From: an uncultured Clostridia bacterium
Lineage (GTDB): Bacteria; Bacillota; Clostridia; Christensenellales; Aristaeellaceae
NCBI GenBank assembly: GCA_946409855.1
Contig: CAMJXZ010000142.1
Location: 1-8,096, forward strand
Direction of reading: 5' to 3'
Length of the DNA: 8,096 nucleotides
Shown here: piece after piece, positions 1 through 6,169 of the stretch
Layout: each line of letters starts with the position of its first letter
Numbering within the stretch: position 1 is the first letter of the stretch
Program-made: the position numbers and the translations under genes
Notes under the pieces: generated by a model
Databases searched by the model: none
The model's input: only the letters and a program-made list of their open reading frames with translations
What the model was told of the DNA's origin: nothing

Positions 1-112
1 GGATTTGCCGCCCGGGAGCCCTGAAAGGGCGACAGGCAAATCCGTTCGGGGGGTCTCGCAGGGGGGTCGCAAGACCCCCTTGCGGGTCACTGTTCACCCC
101 GTGAACAGTGAC
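1..112. repeat. Cluster of three strong inverted repeats (palindromic element)
   Basis: Non-coding stretch just beyond the apbE stop codon. Three hairpins follow one another. (1) GGATTTGCC at 1-9 pairs perfectly with 35-43 and encloses a smaller GCCCT/AGGGC hairpin at 18-30. (2) Bases 55-68 pair with 73-86 around a GCAA (GNRA-type) loop at 69-72, with two G-T pairs. (3) A perfect 12-base repeat, GTCACTGTTCAC at 86-97 and its complement at 101-112, has a three-base CCC loop. An imperfect direct repeat (GGGGGTCTCGCAG / GGGGGTCGCAAG) spans about 49-71. No T-run follows on either strand, so it is not a classical terminator. It could be a REP/MITE-like intergenic repeat, or a structured 3' untranslated region of apbE. 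The left edge is cut by the window. Confidence 0.8.
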
Positions 113-115
113 GCT

Positions 116-1201
116 TCAGCGGCCGGTTTCTGCGCTCCTGGCGTACTGCTTCATGCCCTCCGTCATCCGGACGGTGCCGTCGGCAAAGATCCAGTACGCC
201 TCCGTTCCGGGCAGGCTGTCGATCAGCGCCCGTCCGGTTTCGTATGGGGCGATGAAAAGATAGGTGGACAGGAAGTCACAGAAGCCCGAATCATCCGCAA
301 TCACCGTGACGCTGCGGAAATGATTGGCCGGCATCAGGGTCTCCGGGGAGATCAGGTGGGCGTACCGGACGCCGTCCACTTCGTAATAGCGCTGGTAATC
401 CCCGGAGGTGACGATGTCCAGACGGACCGCCCGCAGGATGTCCACGTAGCCGTTGGGGTTGTCCGGGTCCTGCACGCCCACGCTCCAGACCGGGTTCTCC
501 CGGCCGTCCAGGGGCTGATCCCCCAGGCAGATGTTGCCGCCCGCGTTCAGGATGAAGGAATGGAGGGATGTTCCCAGCAGCGCCTGCTTGACCTTCCCGG
601 CGGCGTAGCCCTTGGCGACGGCGCCCAGGTCCAGCTGCATCAGGGGGTCGGCGTAATAGACGGTCCGATTGTCCCGGTCCAGGACCAGGTCTTCCATGCG
701 GGTATGTTCGCCGGCGGCCCGCAGCTGTTCCATATCGGGGAGAGCGGCGTGCTCCGGGTCGGCCAGGCCGGCCTCGCGCGCCTGATGCCACAGGGACAAA
801 ACGCTGCCAAAGGCGATGTTGGCGTATTCGCTGCCGTAAGTGTTTTCCCATTCCCGGCAGTCCCAGAGCAGGTCAAACAGGTCCTGACTGACCTGGACCG
901 GCCCGTTCTTCGCCTCCCGGTTGAGCACACAGACGTTCACAACGTCCGGATACTCCTCGTACTGGTTGTACAGCCGGTGGTAGTGGGTGAACAGCTTCCG
1001 GGCCAGCGCCGCCGCTTCCGTAAATTCCTGCTCGGAGGCGGAATACCCGATCAGCTGCACGACGGTATCAAAGGTGTCATAGAACATGGTCTGGTACTTG
1101 GTATATGTTTCCGCTTTGGCGGGACCGGGCAGGGCGAAAGCGATCAGCAGACAGGCCAGCAGGAGACTGGCGGCGCGCGGCGCGTGATGTCGTTTGGTCA
1201 T
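116..1201 (-). CDS. apbE: FAD:protein FMN transferase, ApbE family, exported
   Basis: Members of this family cleave FAD and attach FMN covalently to a Thr/Ser of target flavoproteins (for example Rnf/Nqr subunits and FMN-binding-domain proteins) outside the cytoplasmic membrane, using Mg2+. The 361 residues carry the family signatures: DLGAVAKGYAA at 191-201, NAGGN at 219-223, TSGDYQRYY at 265-273 followed by the HLISP segment at 282-286, and the acidic CDFLST motif at 308-313 (usually ADxLST). The N-terminus is basic, then hydrophobic, with a likely signal peptidase I site after AKA (residue 30). A Cys at 17 lies inside the hydrophobic stretch and makes a poor lipobox, so I favour a secreted or membrane-held form over a lipoprotein. 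AGGAGG lies 8 bases before the ATG, supporting the start. Length is normal. No target flavoprotein is encoded nearby, so the partner must be elsewhere. The gene diverges from the epimerase-like gene and ends beside the palindromic cluster. Confidence 0.95.
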   Translation of the reverse strand: MTKRHHAPRAASLLLACLLIAFALPGPAKAETYTKYQTMFYDTFDTVVQLIGYSASEQEFTEAAALARKLFTHYHRLYNQYEEYPDVVNVCVLNREAKNGPVQVSQDLFDLLWDCREWENTYGSEYANIAFGSVLSLWHQAREAGLADPEHAALPDMEQLRAAGEHTRMEDLVLDRDNRTVYYADPLMQLDLGAVAKGYAAGKVKQALLGTSLHSFILNAGGNICLGDQPLDGRENPVWSVGVQDPDNPNGYVDILRAVRLDIVTSGDYQRYYEVDGVRYAHLISPETLMPANHFRSVTVIADDSGFCDFLSTYLFIAPYETGRALIDSLPGTEAYWIFADGTVRMTEGMKQYARSAETGR

Positions 1202-1311
1202 GGGGGGAACCTCCTGTCAATGGCCGGCATCAAAAGCCGGACTTGCAATTATGTATCTGGCAGCGACGGCCGCCTGCATAAAACGGACGCGGCTGAACGG
1301 AGGAATACCGG
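1202..1311. promoter_or_regulatory. Divergent intergenic region between apbE and the epimerase-like gene
   Basis: Promoters for both divergent genes should lie in these 110 bases. The visible sites are the apbE ribosome binding site (AGGAGG on the minus strand at about 1210-1215) and that of the plus-strand gene (GGAGG at 1299-1303). The AT-rich core at about 1242-1257 contains CATAAT on the minus strand, which resembles a -10 box, but I find no matching -35 at 16-18 bases on either strand. A weak inverted repeat, CCGGC at 1224-1228 and GCCGG at 1236-1240, could be a regulator site or chance. Assignment rests on gene arrangement; no exact promoter is claimed. Confidence 0.45.
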
Positions 1312-2166
1312 ATGGAAGATTTTGTCCTTCACAATGAATTCCTGGAAGCGGGCGTCAGCCTGACCGGGGCGGAAATCACGCGGGTGACGACGAAGGACGG
1401 CGAGCAGCTCCTGTGGGAAGGAGCCCCTGCCGTGTGGGGCCACGTGTCCCCGCTGCTGTTTCCCTTCCCGGGGCCGCTGTGGAACGGGTATTATCTGAGC
1501 GGCGGAAGGAAATACCCCCTGAACCCCGGCGGGTTCGTGATGGACTGTGCCTTTACCGTCCTGGACCGGACGGATCATCAGGCGATCCTGCAGCTCAGGT
1601 TCCCCGCGCGGGAATACCCGTTTGAGGTGGACCTGCTGGTAGCCTACACCCTCAAAGAGCGGCGGCTGATGATGGAATACAACCTGGTGAACCGGGGGTT
1701 CGCGCCCGTTTATTACGGGCTGGGCCGGCAGTTTGCCATCGCCTGCCCGGAAGGGACGGAGTTTCAGCGGCTGATCTTCGACGTGCCCGAGTCGCCGGCG
1801 GGCTGCACCATGTCCGGCGGTTTTCTGAGCGATGAACCGGTGGAACTGGGCCGGGGAATCCAGCAGCTGTCCCTGACCGGGGGGCATTTCCCGGGGGACT
1901 GTCTGTTCCTGTCGGGCCTCAAAGGGAACGGGCTGACGGTGCTCAGCCTGAAAACCGGCCGGCGCGTCCGGGTGGACTTTGACGGGTTTGATTACGTCCG
2001 GATCTGGAAGCGGCACCGGGCGCAGTTCCTGTCCATCGAGCCGTGGACGACCCTGCCGGACGGCGAGGCGGGGGAATGCCTGCTGTCCCGGAAGCCCGGC
2101 ATCCAGCTGCTGCAGCCAGGGAAAACGAAACAGTACAAGCACATCGTCAGCCTGTTCCGGCAGTGA
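1312..2166 (+). CDS. Aldose 1-epimerase (LacX-type) family protein with altered catalytic positions
   Basis: The 284-residue protein has the full length and layout of the LacX-like branch of the galactose mutarotase superfamily, a cytoplasmic beta-sandwich fold that in active members interconverts sugar anomers. Family landmarks are the N-terminal HNEFLE segment (7-12), GAE (19-21), LWEGAPAVWGHVSPLLFP (34-51), the PVYYGLG strand (132-138), SIEPW (241-245) and a terminal KPGI...PG segment (261-270). The family normally has His in an HGFARD-like motif and in a GxHPAF-like motif. Here those positions read GGFVMD (Gly73) and GRQFAI (Gln140), so both expected catalytic histidines are absent. The expected catalytic Glu survives as Glu243. 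The fold is therefore probably kept, while classical mutarotase activity is doubtful and a sugar-binding or different catalytic role is possible. GGAGG 8 bases upstream supports the start. It is the only plus-strand gene and is likely transcribed alone. Confidence 0.88.
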   Translation: MEDFVLHNEFLEAGVSLTGAEITRVTTKDGEQLLWEGAPAVWGHVSPLLFPFPGPLWNGYYLSGGRKYPLNPGGFVMDCAFTVLDRTDHQAILQLRFPAREYPFEVDLLVAYTLKERRLMMEYNLVNRGFAPVYYGLGRQFAIACPEGTEFQRLIFDVPESPAGCTMSGGFLSDEPVELGRGIQQLSLTGGHFPGDCLFLSGLKGNGLTVLSLKTGRRVRVDFDGFDYVRIWKRHRAQFLSIEPWTTLPDGEAGECLLSRKPGIQLLQPGKTKQYKHIVSLFRQ

Positions 2167-2182
2167 AGCGGGCACGGCGCGA

Positions 2183-2213
2183 AGCAGCCTTGTTTTTTGC
2201 GGGGTTGTTTTTT
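2183..2213 (+). terminator. Possible rho-independent terminator after the epimerase-like gene
   Basis: Seventeen bases beyond the stop codon, bases 2183-2191 can pair with 2201-2209 around a nine-base T-rich loop. The RNA stem includes four G-U pairs and runs directly into a T-tract at 2208-2213. The stem is weak, but the position between two convergent genes and the T-run fit a terminator for the plus-strand gene. It overlaps the stop codon of the GerMN gene on the other strand. I see no comparable terminator for the minus-strand transcript here. Confidence 0.4.
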
Positions 2214-3708
2214 ATTGCAGCGCCGGGATGTAATCGGTGTAGCGCATGAAGTCCCCCGGCAGGTAGATCTGGCTGAGGAAGGTTTCCGGCTGCTCGCCGG
2301 CGACGAACAGCTCCACCCGTTTGCACCAGGGCAGGTCGGTCAGCACGTTGACCAGGGAATAGACCAGATTCCGTTCCTCCTGATCGCTGAAGCCGGCGCA
2401 TTTTTCCAGAATGCTGTCCGACAGGTTGATCTGGCAGGTATGGTTCCTGACCCCAATGCCTAGCACATCGTCCAGGCTGCAGGCGGCGGGAAAAGCGCCG
2501 TGCAGGTCGCTGACGGAATCGTAATAGTCGGGCCCGCTGATGAGTTCGCCGATGATCCGGTCCGGATAATCCGCCCAGGCGGCCGGGACCAGGCGGATCG
2601 ACTCCACCAGTTCGTTCCGGTCGTTGGGGAAATACAGCCTGCAGCTGGTCAGCTGGAAATAGGTAAAGTCCTGCCAGCGCATGCGGCCGCCGGAAAAAAT
2701 GATGCTCTCGCTGCCGCGCTCATACAGGCCCACCGGCACCAGGCCGCCCACCTGTTCCGCGCCGATGTAGCAGATGACCGCGGAGGTGTCCGGCAGGAAG
2801 GAGACGATGGTGGTGGTGATGCCCGCCAGCAGTACGGAACGCAGGATACCCAGGGTGCTGACCTGCTGGTTGAGCTCTTCGGAAAAGCGCAGGGAAATCG
2901 CGTGGGTATCGTCGTCCAGGGGGATGATCTCCGGGCTGCGGGTCAGATAATCCGTCAGCATGGGCATTTCCGGAATGCCGGCAAGCTCCTGCGGGGGCAT
3001 GCTGAGCGCTTCCAGCAGGGTCAGAACGGCCTGCTCCTCGCCCGGTTCCGGGAAGGTGACGGAGCGCGTTTCGCAGACGATCCCGTGGCCGGCGGGCGCC
3101 GGGTAATAAAGCGCCGTATCTGCGCTGTAGCGCAGGGCGTTTCCCTCGCTGCGCCGGGCCATCAGCTGCGCCTGGATCAGGGGGAGATTTTCCCGTTCGC
3201 TGGCCCGGAAGGCGCCGGCGGGGATCTCCTCGTCGTCGCTCAGGCTGACCGGGTGGCCCTGGCAAAGGAAGACGACCGCGCGCACCCGGCCCAGGCCGCA
3301 CAGGGTGTTGGTGACGCACTGGGCCAGCAGGTAGCGGGCGGAAGCGTCCAGCGCCTCGTAGTCTTCCGTGAAATTGATGACCGCGGTGCCGCAGGAATTG
3401 ATGTAGCTTTCCCCGTCCGCCAGCTGTACGATCCCGTCCCCGGGCAGGGCACGGTGCTGCTCGTCCGCCGGGTATTCCATCAGGTGGCGCAGGACAGCTT
3501 CCTCGGGGGAGAAGGATGTGGACAGGCGGATGGAGTCCGTCACGCTGACCAGCTCGCCGTCGATGACGGAGGGCAGGCAGAAGGTGACGTCCATGCTGTA
3601 ATTGCCGTCGTGAAAATCCGTCGGCGCCTGGGCGGACGAAGCGAGCGCCCCGGCCGGCAGAATCAGGACAAGAACCAGCAGAAGCGGCAGAAAGCGCAGT
3701 TTATTCAT
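2212..3708 (-). CDS. Exported protein with three tandem GerMN-like domains
   Basis: GerMN domains are small alpha/beta modules first described in Bacillus GerM (spore germination/sporulation) and also found in LpqB-type lipoproteins; they act outside the membrane and their ligand is not established. This 498-residue protein starts with a signal peptide (MNKLRF, then a Leu-rich core, likely cleavage after ALA or AQA near 23-28). No lipobox Cys is present, unlike many relatives. I read three successive GerMN-like units at about 38-155, 196-322 and 356-475. Each has an opening beta strand, an 'xVLxLLxxxP'-like helix, a small N/D-L-S or N-F strand, and a closing 'VxxTLxxLxxVxxVxxxxxGxxV'-like segment. 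The second unit is the most diverged. The start overlaps the stop of the upstream membrane-protein gene by 8 bases (ATGAATAA), suggesting translational coupling. An alternative ATG at 3717 adds MPT but sits only 3 bases from the AGGAGG; from 3708 the gap is 12, so the choice is open. Function is unknown. Confidence 0.82.
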   Translation of the reverse strand: MNKLRFLPLLLVLVLILPAGALASSAQAPTDFHDGNYSMDVTFCLPSVIDGELVSVTDSIRLSTSFSPEEAVLRHLMEYPADEQHRALPGDGIVQLADGESYINSCGTAVINFTEDYEALDASARYLLAQCVTNTLCGLGRVRAVVFLCQGHPVSLSDDEEIPAGAFRASERENLPLIQAQLMARRSEGNALRYSADTALYYPAPAGHGIVCETRSVTFPEPGEEQAVLTLLEALSMPPQELAGIPEMPMLTDYLTRSPEIIPLDDDTHAISLRFSEELNQQVSTLGILRSVLLAGITTTIVSFLPDTSAVICYIGAEQVGGLVPVGLYERGSESIIFSGGRMRWQDFTYFQLTSCRLYFPNDRNELVESIRLVPAAWADYPDRIIGELISGPDYYDSVSDLHGAFPAACSLDDVLGIGVRNHTCQINLSDSILEKCAGFSDQEERNLVYSLVNVLTDLPWCKRVELFVAGEQPETFLSQIYLPGDFMRYTDYIPALQ

Positions 3709-5755
3709 GGTCGGCATGACCCTCCTGTATTGGACTGACCCGGTATATCTGAATGGACCGGTTGGTGCTTTCAAAGACCAGGGGGAACAGCTCCCCAAGC
3801 CGTCCTTCGTCGATATTGAGGTCGCTTCGTTCATAGGGACCCACCAGGATGTAATCCACCCCGTACCGGGACAGGATTTCCGCCTGCGGGTCGGGGGAGG
3901 CGTAGAAGGATTCGATTTCCGCGTGGCGGGCGTAGGTGTCAAACCCGTGGTAATAAAGCCACAGGTCCGGCCCGCAGACGATCGTCCGCCCGGCCAGGGA
4001 AGAAACCGGGTTCAAATGCTCCGTCCAGGTGATGAAAACGCTGTGCTCATCGGTGTTTTCCTCGATATACCGGGCGGCTTCCGTTTCATCCGGCCCGTAC
4101 AGCTGATAATTGCTGACGCATTCCCGGGCGATGGACAGGGTACCGGATGCAAAAAACACAAAGCAGCTCAGCACGGCGATTACCCATCTGGAACGGAGGC
4201 CCTTCATTTTTTCAAACAGATCCAGGGCGTAATCGGCGGCGATCACTGCCATCAGCATATACCAGACGTAAAAGAGCTTGTTGTTGTCGTAGATGTTGGG
4301 CTGGAAGCGGATGAACTCGGCGAAAAGGTAGATCATGAACGCGCCCGAGGCCAGCAGCCGGCGGTACGGCTTTTTTTCAAGCAGGGCCAGAAGCAGCAGC
4401 AGGAAGGGCAGGCCGACGTTCTTTAAATAGAACCAGAAGTATCCGTCCTTGAGGCCGCCCGCGCCGTTGTTGTTGACCCAGTTGAACACGACGGAAAAGA
4501 AGGTGCCGGTGGACTCGCCGGAAGAAAAGGCCTGGCGGAACGTCCACGTCAGCAGCTGGGGCACGGCCAGGACGCAGACGATCCCGCCGTACAGCGCCCA
4601 GTACCGGAGTCTGGTGAGCTGACGGCTCTTAAGATAGCGGAAAAAGGCGTAGAGCAGAAAGCCGAAGGATACGAAGAACAGCGCTACAAAGCTGTGAGTG
4701 TGCACCATGGGCAGGCCGCCCGCCAACAGGCCCAGCAGGAGGACCGGACGGAGCGGGACGGGAGCGGAAAGCCGGTCTTCGTGCAGGACGTTTTCCGACA
4801 GATCATACAGCAGCCACAGGCAGGGGAGCAGCATGCTCCAGCCGCCCATAGTGGTCCGCTGGGGGATCAGCATATCGGCGACGACGTTGCTCCAGCGCAG
4901 GTTGTAAGTGTCAAACTCCGCGTGGTTGGTGGGCGTCTGGTACCAGCCGTCCAGCACGTTGCGCAGCCTTCCGGAAAGGCCGGTCAGGCTCTGCATCTGG
5001 TTCTGCAATTCCCCGTACTGGTTGATGTGGGAGAGGCTGACCCCCTGCATGTCCAGCAGGTAGAGAAAGCCCAGACCGCCGTTTACAAAGAACAGCAGGA
5101 ACGCGAGGATCACGGCGTGCTTCCGTTCGGCGATCCGCCGGCAGAGGAAGACATAGCCGCTGAACACCAGGGAAAGCATGATCAGGGAGGAAACGAGCAG
5201 CGCCCCCCGCAGGGACAGCCCGCCCAGCATGAAGGATGCGGTAAAGCTGTCCGTCAGGAAGGGATAGGAGAGCAGCTCACCCGGGAAAATGGCGTAATCG
5301 GCGGGAAAGCGGGCGTTGCGCAGGGAGGTGATGATGGACAGGTGCAGGCTCAGGTCCCCGTAGGTGGCCTGGCCGGTGTACAGGCTCCCGTCCGCTTCGG
5401 GGCGCAGGTCATGGGTCCAGACCAGGTACATGGAAAGCAGCGTCATCGGCAGCGCCAGGATGAGGAGCTGCAGGCCGGCCCGCCGGTCCTCCGGGCCGGG
5501 GGCGCGGAGGGGCTGCCGGTCCCGCAGCAGAAAGGCCGCCGCGCACAAAAGCCCCAGCGGGATCAGGGATAAAAGATGCCCTAACACGCTGAACGAGAAA
5601 AAGAAAGCCATCAGCGCCGGCAGCCACATCATCAGCATGACGGCGCAGGCGGCGGACAGATAGAGCCTGACGGAAAAAGCTTTGCCCGGCAGCAGGCACC
5701 GGATGATCCACCAGCCGGCGGCCAGATACAGTAAAAAGAAGAGAATTCCTGCCAT
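3701..5755 (-). CDS. Large polytopic membrane protein, GT-C glycosyltransferase-like
   Basis: The 684 residues form about 12-14 hydrophobic segments (among them 3-21, 31-55, 57-77, 95-113, 183-204, 213-234, 336-373, 384-402, 437-458, 494-514 and 523-540), followed by a soluble C-terminal domain at about 550-675 that is probably extracytoplasmic. The first large loop after the fourth segment carries an acidic/histidine cluster, WTHDLRPEAD at 113-122 and YGDLSLHLS at 132-140. This recalls the metal or catalytic acidic loop of GT-C enzymes, which move sugars from lipid-phosphate carriers outside the membrane. The late motif IYDNNKLFYVWY (488-499) and the C-terminal NPVSSLAGR (582-590) with the following GPDLW resemble segments I associate with uncharacterised bacterial and archaeal membrane proteins of this type. 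GAGGAA lies about 6 bases before the ATG and a promoter lies 50-80 bases upstream, supporting the start. It is co-transcribed with the GerMN gene. No specific donor or acceptor can be named; enzyme identity is an inference from architecture. Confidence 0.85.
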   Translation of the reverse strand: MAGILFFLLYLAAGWWIIRCLLPGKAFSVRLYLSAACAVMLMMWLPALMAFFFSFSVLGHLLSLIPLGLLCAAAFLLRDRQPLRAPGPEDRRAGLQLLILALPMTLLSMYLVWTHDLRPEADGSLYTGQATYGDLSLHLSIITSLRNARFPADYAIFPGELLSYPFLTDSFTASFMLGGLSLRGALLVSSLIMLSLVFSGYVFLCRRIAERKHAVILAFLLFFVNGGLGFLYLLDMQGVSLSHINQYGELQNQMQSLTGLSGRLRNVLDGWYQTPTNHAEFDTYNLRWSNVVADMLIPQRTTMGGWSMLLPCLWLLYDLSENVLHEDRLSAPVPLRPVLLLGLLAGGLPMVHTHSFVALFFVSFGFLLYAFFRYLKSRQLTRLRYWALYGGIVCVLAVPQLLTWTFRQAFSSGESTGTFFSVVFNWVNNNGAGGLKDGYFWFYLKNVGLPFLLLLLALLEKKPYRRLLASGAFMIYLFAEFIRFQPNIYDNNKLFYVWYMLMAVIAADYALDLFEKMKGLRSRWVIAVLSCFVFFASGTLSIARECVSNYQLYGPDETEAARYIEENTDEHSVFITWTEHLNPVSSLAGRTIVCGPDLWLYYHGFDTYARHAEIESFYASPDPQAEILSRYGVDYILVGPYERSDLNIDEGRLGELFPLVFESTNRSIQIYRVSPIQEGHADHE

Positions 5756-5805
5756 ACAGATTCCTCGATGAAAGTGATCGCGGCTTCAAGCAAATCCACC
5801 TGTTT

Positions 5806-5834
5806 ATTATAATGCAAAACAGGCCCCGGTGCAA
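5806..5834 (-). promoter_or_regulatory. Sigma-A/sigma-70-type promoter for the membrane protein-GerMN operon
   Basis: On the minus strand a perfect -10 box TATAAT (5806-5811) is preceded by a 17-base spacer and a -35 candidate TTGCAC (5829-5834, matching three of six consensus bases). The predicted start of transcription, near 5799, leaves a leader of about 43 bases with GAGGAA just before the ATG at 5755. It lies directly downstream of the terminator that closes the pyrH unit, which makes an independent promoter expected. I see no clear operator palindrome. Confidence 0.75.
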
Positions 5835-5866
5835 ATGGATTTCGGTTTTTTTACGGACGGATCAGG

Positions 5867-5913
5867 AAAACAAAAAGCCGTCCGGCGGCGGCGGCTGACG
5901 CCGGGCCGGAGGC
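5867..5913 (-). terminator. Rho-independent terminator after the pyrH-small protein unit
   Basis: On the minus strand GCCTCCGGC (5905-5913) pairs with GCCGGACGGC (5877-5886) with one bulged C. An alternative inner stem within the GC-rich loop is also possible. The stem is followed at once by TTTTTGTTTTCC (5876 down to 5865). It lies 17 bases beyond the stop codon of the 75-residue gene and just upstream of the next promoter, so it marks an operon boundary. Confidence 0.78.
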
Positions 5914-5929
5914 TCTGTTTCAAAAACGG

Positions 5930-6157
5930 TCAGTAGATCTTTTTGATTTCCCCGGTGATGCCGTACTGGCGGCGGAAATCGGCCAGGTCCTTTTCGGAGG
6001 CGATGCGCACGACCCCGAGGAATTTCCCCGTGGCCTTGTCCTGAAAGCCGGCGGTCTGTTCCCCGGTGCAGATACTGCACATCAGGACGGGCGTCAGCTT
6101 TTCCGCGTCATAGGCGGCGGCGGGGGAGGAGGGCTTCCGTTTGCGGAAAAGGTTCAT
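5930..6157 (-). CDS. Small conserved CxxC protein of unknown function
   Basis: A 75-residue soluble, basic protein with no signal peptide or membrane segment. The start MNLFRKRKP is Lys/Arg-rich. Then comes a central MCSICTGEQTAGFQDKATGKF segment, with Cys27 and Cys30 as a CxxC pair, and a charged C-terminal part with SEKDLADFRRQYGI at 54-67. I recall near-identical short proteins in many Clostridia, usually annotated as hypothetical and sometimes mislabelled aspartate dehydrogenase, for which the length is far too small. The CxxC could bind metal or be redox active, but a single pair gives no proof. GGGAG lies about 7 bases before the ATG, and the gene begins 12 bases after the pyrH stop, so the two are almost certainly co-transcribed. 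It occupies the place where frr is often found. Confidence 0.82.
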   Translation of the reverse strand: MNLFRKRKPSSPAAAYDAEKLTPVLMCSICTGEQTAGFQDKATGKFLGVVRIASEKDLADFRRQYGITGEIKKIY

Positions 6158-6169
6158 GGTTTTTCTCCC

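Noticed and set aside
1216..1221. Perfect TTGACA on the minus strand as a -35 box for apbE
   Set aside because: It sits directly next to the apbE ribosome binding site, so any matching -10 would fall inside the coding sequence, and none is seen there.
5..1363. Long plus-strand open frame (452 codons) opposite apbE
   Set aside because: It is antisense to a clearly recognisable ApbE coding sequence, crosses the apbE start region into the next gene, and its translation is low-complexity and resembles no family. Long antisense frames are expected at this GC.
2500..3738. Plus-strand open frame of 412 codons opposite the GerMN gene
   Set aside because: Shadow of the GerMN gene: no ribosome binding site, no recognisable domain, and a composition typical of antisense translation (rich in Gly, Arg, Gln, Val, Asp).
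3709..3942. Extension of the GerMN frame upstream to an ATG at 3942
   Set aside because: The extra residues lie wholly inside the membrane-protein gene in another frame, precede a clear signal peptide, and lack a ribosome binding site.
4694..5572. Plus-strand open frame of 292 codons opposite the membrane protein
   Set aside because: Its Gln/Gly/Ala-rich translation is the mirror of hydrophobic codons on the minus strand; there are no domain signatures.
5632..5817. Minus-strand 61-codon frame beginning MHYNKQVDLLEAA
   Set aside because: The first residues look protein-like, but its ATG overlaps the TATAAT box of the promoter, so it would lie upstream of the transcript start, and it has no ribosome binding site.
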